Source of the DNA: Dendrocalamus latiflorus
Lineage: Eukaryota; Streptophyta; Magnoliopsida; Poales; Poaceae
Assembly: GCA_017311315.1 (NCBI GenBank)
Contig: CM029658.1
Location: 30,605,327 to 30,669,326, forward strand
Length of the DNA stretch: 64,000 bases
Reading direction: 5' to 3'
The notes under the pieces are model-generated. The model saw nothing but the letters and a program-made list of their open reading frames with translations. It was not told where the DNA came from and did not search any database. Positions 10,754 through 21,776 of the stretch are shown piece after piece. The position numbers were made by a program, and so were the translations under genes. Each line of letters starts with the position of its first letter. The first letter of the stretch is position 1.

Positions 10754-12831
10754 GTATGGTTACATTGCACTCTTATCCTGCTCTTGCATTATTTGATTCT
10801 GGGGCTAGTTTCTCCTTCCTGGCATCTCACTTTATTCAGCAGCATTCAATCCCAGTTAGTTCGTTGGAGCTTCCAGTGTTGGTATCTACCGCTAATGGAC
10901 CTCTCTCTAGCAACTTAGCTTGTCTCAATGTGGCTTTAGAAATTGAAGGTCATGTTTTTGGCATTGATGCGGTGGTTGCGCCAATTCACCCCTTTGATCT
11001 GATTGTGGGCATGGATTGGTTATCTCGTCATCATGCTATTATTCATTGTTTTGACCGCAAGGTTATTCTTTTCCAAGATGATGGAGAAATTGTTTATCAG
11101 GGCAAGGAGCGTTACCTCAGCCTCTTATTCTTGGCCTCTTACTTTGGTCGCCGTGAAATGGCCAAGTCCGGGTGTCTTTTTGCCATGCTTGAGAAGCCTG
11201 CATCCGGACCTTTACCAGAAGATATGCCCATTGTTCGGGAATTTCTTGATGTCTTTCCAGCCGAACTTCCAGGCCTTCCTCCAGACAGGGTGGTTGAGTG
11301 TGCTATTGATGTTATTCCGGGCACCACACCTATTGCCAAGGCTCCCTACCGTCTGTCACGCACTGAGCTAGAGGAGTTGAAGCGACAATTGGATGATCTT
11401 CAGAGTAAGGGTTTCATCAGGCGTAGTACCTCAGAGTGGGCTTCTTCGATCACTTTTGTGGAGAAGAAGGACAAGAGTCTACGCATGTGCATCGATTACC
11501 GCGCTCTGAATGCAGTGACCATCAAGAACCGGTATCCTTTGCCTCGCATTGATGACCTTTTCGATCAGCTGAAGGGAGCTAAGTTCTTTTCCAAGATAGA
11601 TCTGCAGTCTGGTTACCACCAAGTGCGGATCAAGGCTTCTGATATTCCCAAGACGGCCTTTCGCACTCGGTATGGTCTCTTTGAGTTTTTGGTGATGCCA
11701 TTTGGTTTAACCAACGCTCCGGCAGTGTTCATGGATCTGATGCACCGGGTATTTCGTGAGTATTTGGATCAGTTTGTTATTATCTTTATTGATGACATAT
11801 TGATCTATTCCCGTACTGCGGAGGAGCATGAACACCACCTTCGGATTGTTCTGGACCTTCTTCGGAAGCATCAGCTATTTGCTAAATTGAAGAAGTGTGC
11901 TTTTTGGCTTTCCTCTGTCAGTTTCCTTGGGCATGTCATTAGCGGAAAAGGGCTTTCTGTAGACCCTTCCAAGATTGCAGCAGTGGTGGACTGGCCGAGA
12001 CCCAGTAACGTGGCAGAGATTCGCAGTTTTCTGGGGTTGGCCGGGTATTACCGGCGCTTTGTTGAGGGGTTTTCTTCTATCGCCAAGCCTTTGACCAAAT
12101 TAACTCAGAAGGGGGAACGGTTCCTTTGGACGGAGGATTGTGAGTCCAGTTTTCAGGCCTTGAAGGAGCGTCTCATCACCACTCCTATTCTTGCTCTGCC
12201 CGAGGAAGGGAAGAAGTTTACTGTTTACTGTGATGCCTCTCGGTTGGGATTGGGCTGCATCCTTATGCAAGAGGACAAGGTGATAGCTTACGCGTCCCGT
12301 CAGCTTAAGAAGCATGAGCTTAATTATCCTACTCATGATTTGGAGTTGGGGGCAGTGGTCTTCGCCCTCAAGATTTGGCGTCATTATCTCTATGGTGAGA
12401 AGTGTGACATCTTCACAGATCATAAGAGTTTGAAATACTTCCTCACCCAGAAAGAATTAAATTTGAGGCAGCGTCGTTGGCTGGAATTGATCAAGGATTA
12501 TGACCTCACTATTCATTACCACCCGGGCAAGGCAAATGTGGTGGCGGATGCTCTTAGCAGAAAGCGAAGTGATGGCGTACCTGTTCCTACTTCAGTTCAA
12601 AAGGAGTTGGAGGACGATCAGACCACACTTTGCTTGGCCTTTTCAGCCTTGTCAGTGAGCTCATCTCCTTTGCTTAATGCTGTGCTTGAGGCCCAGGCCG
12701 CAGGGTCGGGATCCGACATGTTCGCGGGGAGGTGGTTCGAGCAAAACCTCATGGGCCAGACTTTACCACGGATGATAGAGGACTTTTGCGATTTCGAAAC
12801 CGCATTTGGGTGCCTTCTGATTCATCCTTGA
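10754..12831 (+). CDS. Gypsy Pol: protease, reverse transcriptase, RNase H
   Basis: Protease motif LFDSGAS lies near 10793. RT follows, with the CIDYRALN, KIDLQSGYHQ and FIDDILIY motifs (Phe in place of the more common Tyr before I-D-D). RNase H shows YCDASRLGLG and the tether-like VVADALSRK. The frame runs out of homology at about 12700 and ends at 12831. Homology resumes in another frame, so a one-base frameshift is inferred. Confidence 0.9.
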
Positions 12832-14147
12832 GGAGGGACATCCTTTGCGAGGCTCATAAAACTCCTTATTCCATTCATCCTGGTGAAACTAAAATGTTCA
12901 AAGATCTCCAACGTTAGTTTTGGTGGCCAGGGATGAAGAAAGATATAGCCAAGTTTGTGTCTCAATGTGCGGTGTGCCAACAAGTAAAAGCAGAGCACCG
13001 CAGTCCTGCTGGTCTTCTGCAGCCTTTGGAGATTCCCCAGTGGAAATGGGAGGACATTGCTATGGACTTTGTGGTTGGACTTCCTAAGTCACCCCGGCGT
13101 ATGGATTCTATTTGGGTTATTGTTGACCGCCTTTCCAAGTCGGCTCACTTTCTTCCGGTCAAGACTACTTATTCTGCCAGTGATCTTGCTACCATTTTCG
13201 TCAAGGAGATTGTCCGCCTTCATGGTGTTCCTAAGACCATTGTTTCAGATCGCGACGCCAAGTTTGTTTCCCATTTCTGGAAGAGCTTGCATCAGAATCT
13301 GGGCACTAAACTCAATTTCAGCACTGCCTTCCACCCTCAGACGGACGGTCAATCTGAAAGAACCATTCGTACCTTGGAGGACATGTTGCGCTCTTGCATA
13401 CTGGTATGGAAGGGCAGTTGGGAGAATCACTTACCTCTGGCAGAGTTCTCCTACAATAACAGTTTTCATTCCAGTATCGGGATGGCTCCTTTTGAGGCAC
13501 TCTATGGCCGACCTTGTCGCTCTCCTCTTCACTGGGATGAGGTTGGAGGGAAGGAGTTGTTGGGGCCTCAGCAGGTCAGAGATTGGAAGGAGCAGATCGA
13601 TCTCATCAGAAGCAATTTGCTTTCGGCCCAGAGCCGACAGAAGAGCTATGCCGACCGTTCCCGTCGGCCGTTGGAGTTTGAGGTGGGCGATCAGGTTCTC
13701 TTGAGGGTCTCCCCGACCAAGGGAGTGGTCCGTTTTGGGGCAAAAGGAAAGTTGAACCCCCGTTACGTCGGACCGTTTCCTATCATCGAGCGAATTGGGA
13801 AGCTTGCTTATCGTCTTGAGTTGCCTGCATCTCTGGCTGGTGTCCATAATGTCTTCCATATCTCCATGTTGAGGAAGTACCTGAATGACCCGGACCAAAT
13901 TCTGGAGTTGCCCAGTTTGGAAGTTTCGGAGGAACTGTCCGTCGTGGCACGACCGATCCGGATCTTGGAGCGTTCAGAACGTCAGCTTCGGCATCGAACC
14001 CTTACCTATGTCAAAGTGTTGTGGTCCAATCAAACTGAGCGCGAAGCCACTTGGGAGTTGGAGTCCCAAATGCGCACAAAGTACCCCGATCTCTTTTCTC
14101 CAGGTCTGATTCTTTATTCCCTTCATCTGTTACTCTCAATTTCTTAA
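12732..14147 (+). CDS. Gypsy Pol: integrase with chromodomain-like tail, broken
   Basis: The 5' part (12732-12917) encodes FTTDDRGLLRF and the zinc-finger histidines, then hits TAG at 12915. The main part (12933-14147) begins in the zinc finger (CAVCQQ) and has the catalytic Asp and Glu regions (MDFVVGLP, TDGQSERTIRTLED). The C-terminal segment REATWELESQM resembles a chromodomain end. The frame closes with TAA 55 bp before the 3' LTR. Confidence 0.85.
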
Positions 14148-14188
14148 GTTAATCTCCGGAGTAGTCGATTCGAGGCCGAATCTTTTCT

Positions 14189-14199
14189 AAGGGGGGGAG
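14189..14199 (+). other. Polypurine tract of the Gypsy element
   Basis: AAGGGGGGGAG lies three bases before the 3' LTR, the normal place for plus-strand priming. Confidence 0.8.
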
Positions 14200-14202
14200 T
14201 GC

Positions 14203-15741
14203 TGTAGCACCCGAAAATAAAAATAGAAATAGAAATAGATAATTTTAAATAACTAAATAAATAACTAAAACCCTAATCTAATCTCCTTAAATAGAGAGAA
14301 CTCATCTCTTTTTCCCTTTTGGCGCCGCCTCTTCCTCTCCAGGTTCTCACGTAGCTGTCGAGGGAGCAGCTGGGCAGTTGCGTTTCTCGGATCCTTCGTG
14401 CAGCGTGTCCGTCGAGCGTGCTCAAGGCAAGTACCTCGCGGCCGTAACCTGTTTCTTTTGCACTCTATATCTTATAGTTACTGTTGCCTTAGCACGATCT
14501 CTGATCATTACATTATGTTGTTGCCTGTTGTGAGTCGTTGTAGTTTAGTAGATGTTTATATGACAAGATAGATAGTAATAAATGCTTGGAATTAATCTGC
14601 CGTTAACCGTAGAATTCTTATATGGTTAGGATTGTAACCAATGTTTAAATGGTAATTAGAGTTGCGCCGAATCATGCTCAAATATAAGGTTGATCACTAG
14701 TAATCTTTAACATTGGTCGGTTATTTATATGCTTTGTAGCTGTAATCCTTAATTGTTGATTATTATTCCTGGACTGTTGTTGATTCGGTTACTACATATT
14801 AACTTGACTAATAACCCATTTATCATCTAATAAAAGATATGTTTGACAACCCTTGTATGACACGGGTTAGGAACCTCCTCATCGACAGATCTTATTTCCA
14901 ACATCATGAATTATCAACCTTGTCTCTAGTCTCATCGTATCAAACCTTCACTCTCATAACCATATCCTAATTCAATCACAACTCTCTAATTATATTATGG
15001 ATAAATTGCTAAATAACGAAATAAGGGTTATCACGCCGGGGCTACCCACATATAGGGGTCATTTCCACCCAACCTGGTAACGTACGGGGGGCCGTACATT
15101 CTCGTTACACAGGATATTACACCCCGTCTGCGGTTATACAGTCGAGGACAAGGTTGTGCCTGGCTATTCTCGTATAACCGGGTATGTGGGATGAGGTCGC
15201 CGGCACCCGTGCTCTAACTTACTATAACTTGTTACATAACAAATATCTCCAATACACAGTTCTCATAATATCCGTTTTTCACTTATGACAGTATTTCCGA
15301 TATCAGCTGTCCATTGCTTGCCTTATGTCCGTTGTTTACTTGTCATGCTTACTCTTTATTTTCATATGGTTGCATTTCCTGTTTTACTCTTGAGTTGCGA
15401 CCGTAGTTGGGTACTTGCTGAGATTTCCAAATCTCACGCTTGCTCTTTCCTCTCAGGTAAAAGGCCAGTTGATTGATAGCTGCATGCATGGGTGGGAGCA
15501 CTCGAGTTTCAGCACTGTGGCTTGCCACAAGTTTTGCCATTTTCATCATTTGTCATTTGATTAGAAGTGGACCGGTCCCATATTTCAAACATTATTTCAG
15601 CTTCCGTTGATTATTTAATAAAGTACTTTAAAGGTTTTAATTTGTGTACGTATTCTTTTATTGTCTTTTATTATTACTCTTATTTCTTGGCGATGACGTT
15701 CCATAGTAGTATTCCACCTTGGTTATATGTGGGGTGCTACA
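14203..15741 (+). repeat. 3' LTR of the Gypsy element
   Basis: It is 1539 bp, identical to the 5' LTR except for three substitutions and a 12-bp insertion near its start. Its final bases TATGTGGGGTGCTACA supply an ATG (15727) that is in frame with the interrupted ankyrin exon downstream. Confidence 0.95.
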
Positions 15742-15746
15742 GCTGC

Positions 15747-16408
15747 GCATGCTACTGAGGAGGCGACCACCATTGGGCTGGACTCAACCCTCCATGTGGT
15801 TGCACCTGCTGTGCCTATAGTCGTCGTCGATGTTGAGGCGGAAGAAACCACCGCCAACATGGACGTCGATAAGGCTGCGCATCCTACTGAGGAGGCGGCC
15901 ACCATTGGGCTGGACTCAATCCTCCATGAGGTTGCGTCCAGTGGAGACGGTGAAGTCTTCTTGAAGAGTGCCGACGTGATCTACGGCTGGGCCAAGCACC
16001 TCCTGGGTGCGCGCAATAAGAAGGGTGACACGCCCTTGCAATGCGCCGTCAGAGCTGGGAACATTGAAATGGTCCGTCACCTGATCGGTCTGGCGAGACA
16101 CGAGGACGGCCGTGATGCCAGGGTGAAAGTGGTGCTGAGAAATCAGAACGAGCAAGGGGAGACGGCCCTGCATGAGGCCCTCCGCTTGGTTGACAAGAAA
16201 ATGGTCGACGAAATGGTTGAGGTGTTAATAAGGGAGGATGCAGGATTGGCTCGTCTTGTGCACGCCAACGGCACCTCACCATTGTACCTGGCCGTCATGT
16301 TAGGACATAATGATATCGCGGAAAAGCTGTATCGAAAGGACAAGGAGCTGTCCTACTCTGGCCCGGACGGACAGAACGTTTTGCATGTCGCGGTTCTCAG
16401 GAGCAAAG
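15747..16408 (+). CDS. Ankyrin/PGG gene exon 1, 3' piece
   Basis: It resumes the ankyrin frame directly after the second GCTGC. It completes the first 44-residue acidic unit, contains its near-identical second copy (15802-15933), then four ankyrin motifs (NKKGDTPLQCAV, NEQGETALHEAL, NGTSPLYLAV, GQNVLHVAV). The donor is AAAG/GTGCGT at 16409. Confidence 0.85.
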
Positions 16409-17554
16409 GTGCGTGTTATTTTATAATTTCGGAGTAGTATCAAATATTAAATTCTCGGTGCGCGGGATCATCTTGACAGTATTTATAGGTCCCGTTTGGA
16501 AGAAAGAATTTTTGTCTGGGTTTTTTTTTGTGAAAATTCGAGCTAAGTTTCTGCATTCCAAAATAACCCCTACACAAATGCAAATTTGATATGAATGGAA
16601 AAAATGCAAATTTTATAAATTTTCATTTCAAAAATTTGTGGCTGGCATTGATACATAGGCATACATCAACCGACCATGTTAAAATATGGAATTTTGTAAC
16701 CGATCTCTGCTTGCATGCTGCATGCATACCCCTAGCTAGCTAGCTAGAGAGTACTCCCCATGTTGATTTTTATAAGGTGTCAACGTATTTTCATATTCTA
16801 ACTTTGTAATGTTTGACTAAGGATAATCCAAGATTATATAGGTTTAGTTGCATAAAAGTGGCACTATTAGATTCATATTTAACAGTAATTTCATATAAGC
16901 ATGATTTTGTAGTTGTTAACAATATATTATAAAATAAATTAATGGTCAAATTTTAATTTTGGAAACCATGCCAAGTCAAACGATGCCTTAGAGAAATCAA
17001 TGGAGGGAGTAGTACTCACTTGATGTGCATATGTGGCGTTGAACTTAATTCGAACGTGTGAATTCATCGGTCACGACTCACATATGCATGCACGGTTCCA
17101 AGTTCAACGTCTTACATTCTGTCACATTGCCACGTTTAGAGTTGTTGCGTTTATGTTAAATTGTTACAAGCATATATTTCATATTTTGAGTTGTCGTATT
17201 TTTTAGGTTGTCACAGCCTTGCTCTATTAATGTATACCAAATATGCTTTTCTTTTCTTCAAAGTTGACAGAATATGCGAATATATATGTTGCCTAGTTGC
17301 TACTTCTACTGCTAGGTACTTTGGATCCATGTGGGGTTTGTCATACACCAAGGTCTAGCATGGTTTTCTTTTCTGTTCTTCCTTTTTGTTGAGGGTCTTT
17401 TCATGTTGAATTGATGTGCCAACAAGCATGTTTCGGTTCGATTGAGATCAATTTTGAGGAAGGAAAGAAACTTTTCCTGTACGATTGCTGACTTAAAAGT
17501 ATTTTTCCTTATATATGGCTGTCTAACAACTAAAATGAACAACCGCAATTGCAG
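16409..17554 (+). other. Intron 1 of the ankyrin/PGG gene
   Basis: It is 1146 bp, from GTGCGT to TTGCAG, joining codon K/E in phase 1. It contains a Stowaway-like MITE and otherwise AT-rich sequence with no gene. Confidence 0.8.
16754..17009. mobile_element. Stowaway-like MITE in the ankyrin intron
   Basis: Its ends are CTCCCCAT and ATGGAGGGAG, flanked on both sides by TA (16752-16753, 17010-17011), the Tc1/mariner target duplication. It is 256 bp, AT-rich, with no open frame. The internal 'atgtttgactaa' and 'agtcaaacgatg' words form a second inverted pair typical of Stowaway elements. Confidence 0.7.
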
Positions 17555-18096
17555 AGATGACAGAGAAGTTGCTGAAGTGGAACAAGGACCTCATCAAAAC
17601 AAGGGACGAAACCACTGGAAGTACGCCTCTTCACATTGCCGCATCATGGGGGGCGGAGAACAAAAAGGTGATCAAACTACTACTGGACTGTGACAAATCT
17701 TCGGCATTCCAGAAAGACAACAGTGGGTCGTTCCCTATACATGTCGCAGCCATGAGAATGTTGTCTTCTGTAGTTCGCATCATGCTCAAAAAGTGCCCCA
17801 GCTGTGCCGGACTGCAGGATGCCAAGGGCAAGACCTTCCTTCATATTGCTGTCGAGAAGGAGCGCTCTTTTGTAGTCGGATACGCCTGTTGGCAGAAGTG
17901 TTTTGCGCCAATTTTGAACATCCAGGACAATGATGGGAACACTGCACTACACCTTGCTGCTGACGTCGGCAACCAGTGGAGTTTCTATAATCTAATTCAG
18001 AACCCACATGTTCATTTAAATTTACTGAACAGCAAGGGGCAAACTCCGATGGATATTGCATGGATGCACAAGCCCCATGGAGTTATTTACGGACTG
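17555..18096 (+). CDS. Ankyrin/PGG gene exon 2
   Basis: This exon encodes five ankyrin motifs (e.g. TGSTPLHIAASWG, NSGSFPIHVAAM, KGKTFLHIAVEK, DGNTALHLAADVG, KGQTPMDIA). The donor is ACTG/GTGGTT in phase 0. The acceptor is TTGCAG at 17554. Confidence 0.85.
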
Positions 18097-18193
18097 GTGG
18101 TTATCTAATCTAATGCTTCCCTCATATTTGTTGAATCTAGAATAGTCAACTCATGAGCAACTAACCTTTCGGTTAATTAATTTGTTCTTGTAG

Positions 18194-18922
18194 GACCCAC
18201 GACTTCGGATATATCTACTGCTAAAAGGTGCTGGAGCTAAGACTGGTACATACAGGTGGGATTGGTTCCACGAGAAATATGTCCCCAAAATAGATCAGAA
18301 GAAACAAGAAAAGATCATATCAGATTCCACGCAGATTATTGGCATTGGATCGGTGCTGATTGTAACGGTGGCATTTGCAGCAGCATTCACCATACCTGGT
18401 GGCTTCCGAGCCGATGACCACCTTAACGGTGGCACAGCGACGCTTGCCGGCAAAAATTTTTTCCGCGCGTTCATCATCGCCAACACAATGGCGTTGGTTT
18501 TCTCCAGTCTAGCTACCATGAACGTCATGTTCGCTGGGGTGGCCACCGTTGACATCCGCACACGCATGACTAACTTCTTGATCTCCATCATCTTCCTCTA
18601 CTGCTCAGCCAAGTCCCTGGGTGCCGCATTTTTGTTCGGACTGTGCGTGGTGCTGCCGCCGGACGCTTCCATAATAGCCTATATATCTTGTGCTATCGCA
18701 GCCCCTTTCCTTATTCTCGATGTTGTTTGCTTTAACTCCATGGTAGCTATAGGGGAAGTAATGCTACTCAAAAGGTTGGGTTGCATTGCATGGGTTCGAA
18801 CTTTCAGCCCTTCCCGGATACCCAACATTATAACTGACATCTACAAGGTGTTATCGATGCCTCTCCCTCCTAAGATGGCCGATGGCCAGGTTTGTGAAAA
18901 TAAGGGGGTGGCAGCTAAATAG
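18194..18922 (+). CDS. Ankyrin/PGG gene exon 3 (PGG domain)
   Basis: It begins after TTGTAG with a final amphipathic segment, then the PGG domain: hydrophobic helix, TIPGGF motif, FRAFIIANTMA, and three more hydrophobic helices. The hydrophilic C-terminus ends at TAG (18920-18922). The pattern predicts an integral membrane protein whose ankyrin part is cytosolic. Confidence 0.88.
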   Translation, partial: DPRLRIYLLLKGAGAKTGTYRWDWFHEKYVPKIDQKKQEKIISDSTQIIGIGSVLIVTVAFAAAFTIPGGFRADDHLNGGTATLAGKNFFRAFIIANTMALVFSSLATMNVMFAGVATVDIRTRMTNFLISIIFLYCSAKSLGAAFLFGLCVVLPPDASIIAYISCAIAAPFLILDVVCFNSMVAIGEVMLLKRLGCIAWVRTFSPSRIPNIITDIYKVLSMPLPPKMADGQVCENKGVAAK

Positions 18923-19161
18923 ATGGACTTTGAACAGCCCAGATGAAAACATACCTCTCCGATTACGAACATCGGATGGCTCTCGTTCATTCAGTTTACA
19001 GTTTTCCGCCACTTTTCAATCTCCATTACTCACCAAGCACTGTTATTTTTATGGTTGTGTTCCGTTGGCTAGCTGCGTACTCTTTAAGCAGCCATTGTAC
19101 TCGGTGTTTTATCTTACAATTAAATGAAACCCTAAGTTATATTGTGTACTTTACTTTCCTG

Positions 19162-19390
19162 CTCCCTTCGTTCTTTTCTAGTGACGTCCTAGAATCCATA
19201 ATCGTTAATATATCAAAAACTACTTACATTAGCTATATAAATATTATATTATTAAATTTATTGTTAAAAATATATTTATAATATTATAATTTTATTAGTA
19301 CGTCTTAATATAAAATTATAAAAGTAACAATTAAAGTCATGTATCAAAGACTTAAAAAATCAAAAATAAAGTAAAAAAGATTAATGGGAG
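19162..19390. mobile_element. Possible decayed Stowaway-like MITE
   Basis: The ends CTCCCTTCGTTC and AATGGGAG resemble the Stowaway terminus and the interior is very AT-rich with self-complementary runs. Only the right side has a TA, so the boundary and class are tentative. Confidence 0.4.
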
Positions 19391-19790
19391 TATTTCTTAG
19401 TTCTTTCTGTTCTTTCCTTACTCTGATATTTCCAACCGAATTCATACAGAAAATCCTTCCAAAATCTGCAAGGATTCAGGTCTCCTTCCCCGGGACCTGA
19501 CACCAATGAATGGCGGCAGGATGCGAGGTACGCGGCTGAGATCAGTGCTGGTGGCATCACCTCAATTTCATGGCGCAGGGGAAAGGGGGATGCCTCGCAT
19601 GGCAACTCAACCCGAATAACGGCGTTCATATCTCACTCCATTGACATGTAGCGGATTCCAATACCTATACAAAAAATACAGCGGTATTTATTATATAACT
19701 GTACCATTTGTAATATCTAATCTAGCTTCACCAAATAAATAATATTGAACCTTCTCTTTTAGCCTCGATTAACAAGAGAATTATATACAT
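19391..19790. other. Spacer without a gene
   Basis: The block at 19430-19640 is more GC-rich and holds an open minus-strand frame of 82 codons with no family signature. Nothing else is recognisable. Confidence 0.35.
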
Positions 19791-19796
19791 ATATGT

Positions 19797-19927
19797 ATAT
19801 GTGTATATATATGTATGTGTATATGTGTGTGTATGTATGTATGTATGTATGTATGTATGTATGTATGTATGTATGTATGTATGTATGTATGTATGTATGT
19901 ATGTATGTATGTATGTATGTATGTATG

Positions 19928-19957
<30 letters not shown>
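19797..19957 (+). repeat. (TATG)n microsatellite
   Basis: An impure TATA/TGTG start leads into about 31 uninterrupted TATG tetranucleotides (about 19830-19956). Open frames reading Tyr-Val-Cys-Met or Ile-His-Thr-Tyr through it are artefacts. Confidence 0.95.
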
Positions 19958-19958
<1 letters not shown>

Positions 19959-21360
19959 GGTCCGATCGGTATCACGAATCATGACCAGCTTTTGGCACTT
20001 GATTTGGTTACACTGTACTAAAATACGCTGTTGGATCTGTGTGTACTCTTTTCCTTCTACAATTCTGGACGAAAGGCCCCAAGTGGCAGTGCTCTTTAGT
20101 GTACCCTCGTGATCAAAGAACGAAGATCTCTCATGTGTGTGCATTTTTCCTTACTACATGTACTTTGCCAATTCTCTACCAGTTTCTGTTATTGAAAGAG
20201 AATCAAGCAGTTGTATGTGCACTAGTTTGTTGCTTCATGGTCGAGCAGTTTTTCTAATGCATACCGAAACTCACGTGTGTATATAAGGGGCCGGCCAGCA
20301 GCCATGATTGAACCGCTGATAAACGAAAGGTTGCAACGTGTATGTCCGTTGTCATTCGAAACTTTTCCATGCAGCCATGTTTTAGTCCAGCATCAATGAT
20401 TGGGATATTGGTATATTACACTAGTGCTAATTAAAATATTCTACTTCGTAAATCAAGAAGTCTGGTAAGTAAGAGATGATAAATTATTAACGCTACATGT
20501 GTAATACAGCGAAAGTAGAGTTGAAGTAGCCGGTGCATAATATAGTGTAGTGGAAATAATCAATCGTCATTTAGTCAACCGTCTATGCTAATAACTTAGG
20601 TAAGTATATGGTTATCAAACATTTATATTGAATATTGTAAATGAATAATATGTCCCCATCAAGTCCACAAGTCAACCAATATATTGGACTTCTTTATCTT
20701 ACTCATGGTAAACTCTTTAGCTTACAACATTATCATGATTGCCAACAATTATAGTAGCAGAAAATAAAATGTTGATAATCTCTATTGATATGGAGGATCT
20801 ATACCTCGGTGACGTTGTTTACCAAAAGAAAATCAAAAGAGATTTATTTATACTCAACCTAGCTTGATTTCGATCTTTGACATAGGTGTTACCATCATCA
20901 TCCAAGTAAGTACATCTGTAAAATTCATGGTGGTAAAGAACATCTAGCTAATAACTCACCGGAAAATAATAAAACTAACAAATTGATTTAGGAAGTAAAG
21001 CAAAAGAAACTAACAAAATCTAACATTACTTGTGGAATTCAATGGGATCTTCACCCCACAACACCCGCGAGAATGGAGAGGGGCCAGTGACAGACTGACA
21101 GACGAAGGAAGTTGTGGCAGAGCTAGGGTTTTCTAGCGGCGATGGCTGCCCGTACTCGTAGCTTCGATCGACTGCAAGGGATGCATATGCAGTTGAAAAC
21201 TAAAGACAAAAAAAATCCCAGCTCAAGAATATATGGGCCATAGCCCAAGCTTCCTCCACGTGCAAATGGCCCAATTTGGTATATCTTCTTCCCAGCCAGC
21301 CCAAACGAGGTACAAGGACCTACGCTTTCAAGGCTTCAAAAGGCCTTCTCAACCCAAAAG
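19958..21360. other. AT-rich spacer, no recognisable gene
   Basis: A TATA-like TATATAAGG at about 20281 is followed by a 31-codon frame (20304 on) with no recognisable product. A minus-strand donor-like site lies near 20968. I see nothing that supports a gene. Confidence 0.35.
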
Positions 21361-21365
21361 AAAAT

Positions 21366-21404
21366 AAGCAAAAGAAGAAGAAGAAGAAGAAGAAGAAGAA
21401 GAAG
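21366..21404 (+). repeat. (GAA)n microsatellite
   Basis: About a dozen AGA/GAA triplets lie immediately outside the Mutator-like element. Confidence 0.85.
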
Positions 21405-21439
21405 GAGAGGAAAACACCGTATCACCATACCAGCTTGTA

Positions 21440-21755
21440 GAAATTTTTGTACGGATAACCCATTTTTTATTCGAAAATACAGAAATATACCCGCGACAAA
21501 TTTTTTTACACAAATAGGCTCGAGTCGCCAAACCATTGGGCGATTTACGCTTGTCGCCCCACCAAAACGCGACTTATAAAGAATCTGGTAACCGTTGGGC
21601 GATTAAATGCAATCGCCTCCCCGTTAAGCGATTCAATTGAATCGCCCCCCCCCCGTTCGGCGACATAAAGAAGAGTCGCCCAACGTGGGGGCGACTGCAT
21701 GTGAATACAGCCCGACGGCCAAGCCCTCTTTTCTTCCCCATGCCTTCTCGCCATT
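21440..21755 (+). repeat. Left terminal inverted repeat of the Mutator-like element
   Basis: It matches the right end in reverse complement over its whole length. It is rich in GGCGAT/ATCGCC and GTCGCC words, including the palindrome GCGATTCAATTGAATCGC. Confidence 0.9.
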
Positions 21756-21776
21756 CAGTCTCCGCCGCGCGAGGAA

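Larger units (their letters stand above)
9137..14147 (+). pseudogene. Gypsy gag-pol gene with three introns and two breaks
   Basis: Gag starts at 9137 (MPPARRAS). Exons are 9137-10041, 10125-10483, 10558-10668 and 10754 onward; all three introns are GT-AG and 74-85 bp, and their removal joins Gag to Pol in one frame. Gag has a retrotransposon-gag region and a zinc knuckle (CX2CX4HX4C). Pol shows protease DSGA, RT with FIDD, RNase H, an HHCC zinc finger, a DDE integrase core and a chromodomain-like end. The frame shifts between about 12690 and 12730, and TAG at 12915-12917 stands just before the WWPG motif of the integrase zinc finger. The element as sequenced could not make intact Pol, despite its youth. 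Confidence 0.88.
7412..15741 (+). mobile_element. Ty3/Gypsy LTR retrotransposon inserted in the ankyrin gene
   Basis: It is a full-length element of 8330 bp with TG..CA LTRs (7412-8938 and 14203-15741), whose ends form the inverted pair TGTAGCAC/GTGCTACA. The 5-bp target duplication GCTGC lies at 7407-7411 and 15742-15746. The primer-binding site matches the initiator-Met tRNA type, and there is a purine tract before the 3' LTR. Domain order Gag, protease, RT, RNase H, integrase is that of Gypsy; the integrase tail resembles a chromodomain of the Tekay/Del type. The two LTRs differ by only three substitutions and one 12-bp indel, so insertion was very recent. Three short introns lie in gag-pro. 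One frameshift and one stop break pol. Confidence 0.95.
7197..18922 (+). pseudogene. Ankyrin-repeat/PGG-domain membrane protein gene, split by a Gypsy element
   Basis: Exons 7197-7411 plus 15747-16408 (one exon, interrupted), 17555-18096 and 18194-18922 add up to 2148 nt. They form one open frame of 715 codons once the retroelement and one copy of the target duplication are set aside. The product has an N-terminal ankyrin motif, an acidic 44-residue tandem duplication, about eight further ankyrin repeats, then a PGG domain (motif TIPGGF) with about four membrane helices, as in the ACD6/ITN1-type family of plasma-membrane proteins linked to defence and stress signalling. The start at 7197 (MASENK) was preferred over an in-frame ATG at 7149, which falls close to the likely transcript start. 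Outside the insertion no stop or frameshift is present, so inactivation looks recent. Function is inferred from family membership. Confidence 0.85.

Noticed and set aside
19728..20144. Open frames reading IHTYIHTY / MYVCMYVC
   Set aside because: They are translations of the TATG microsatellite.
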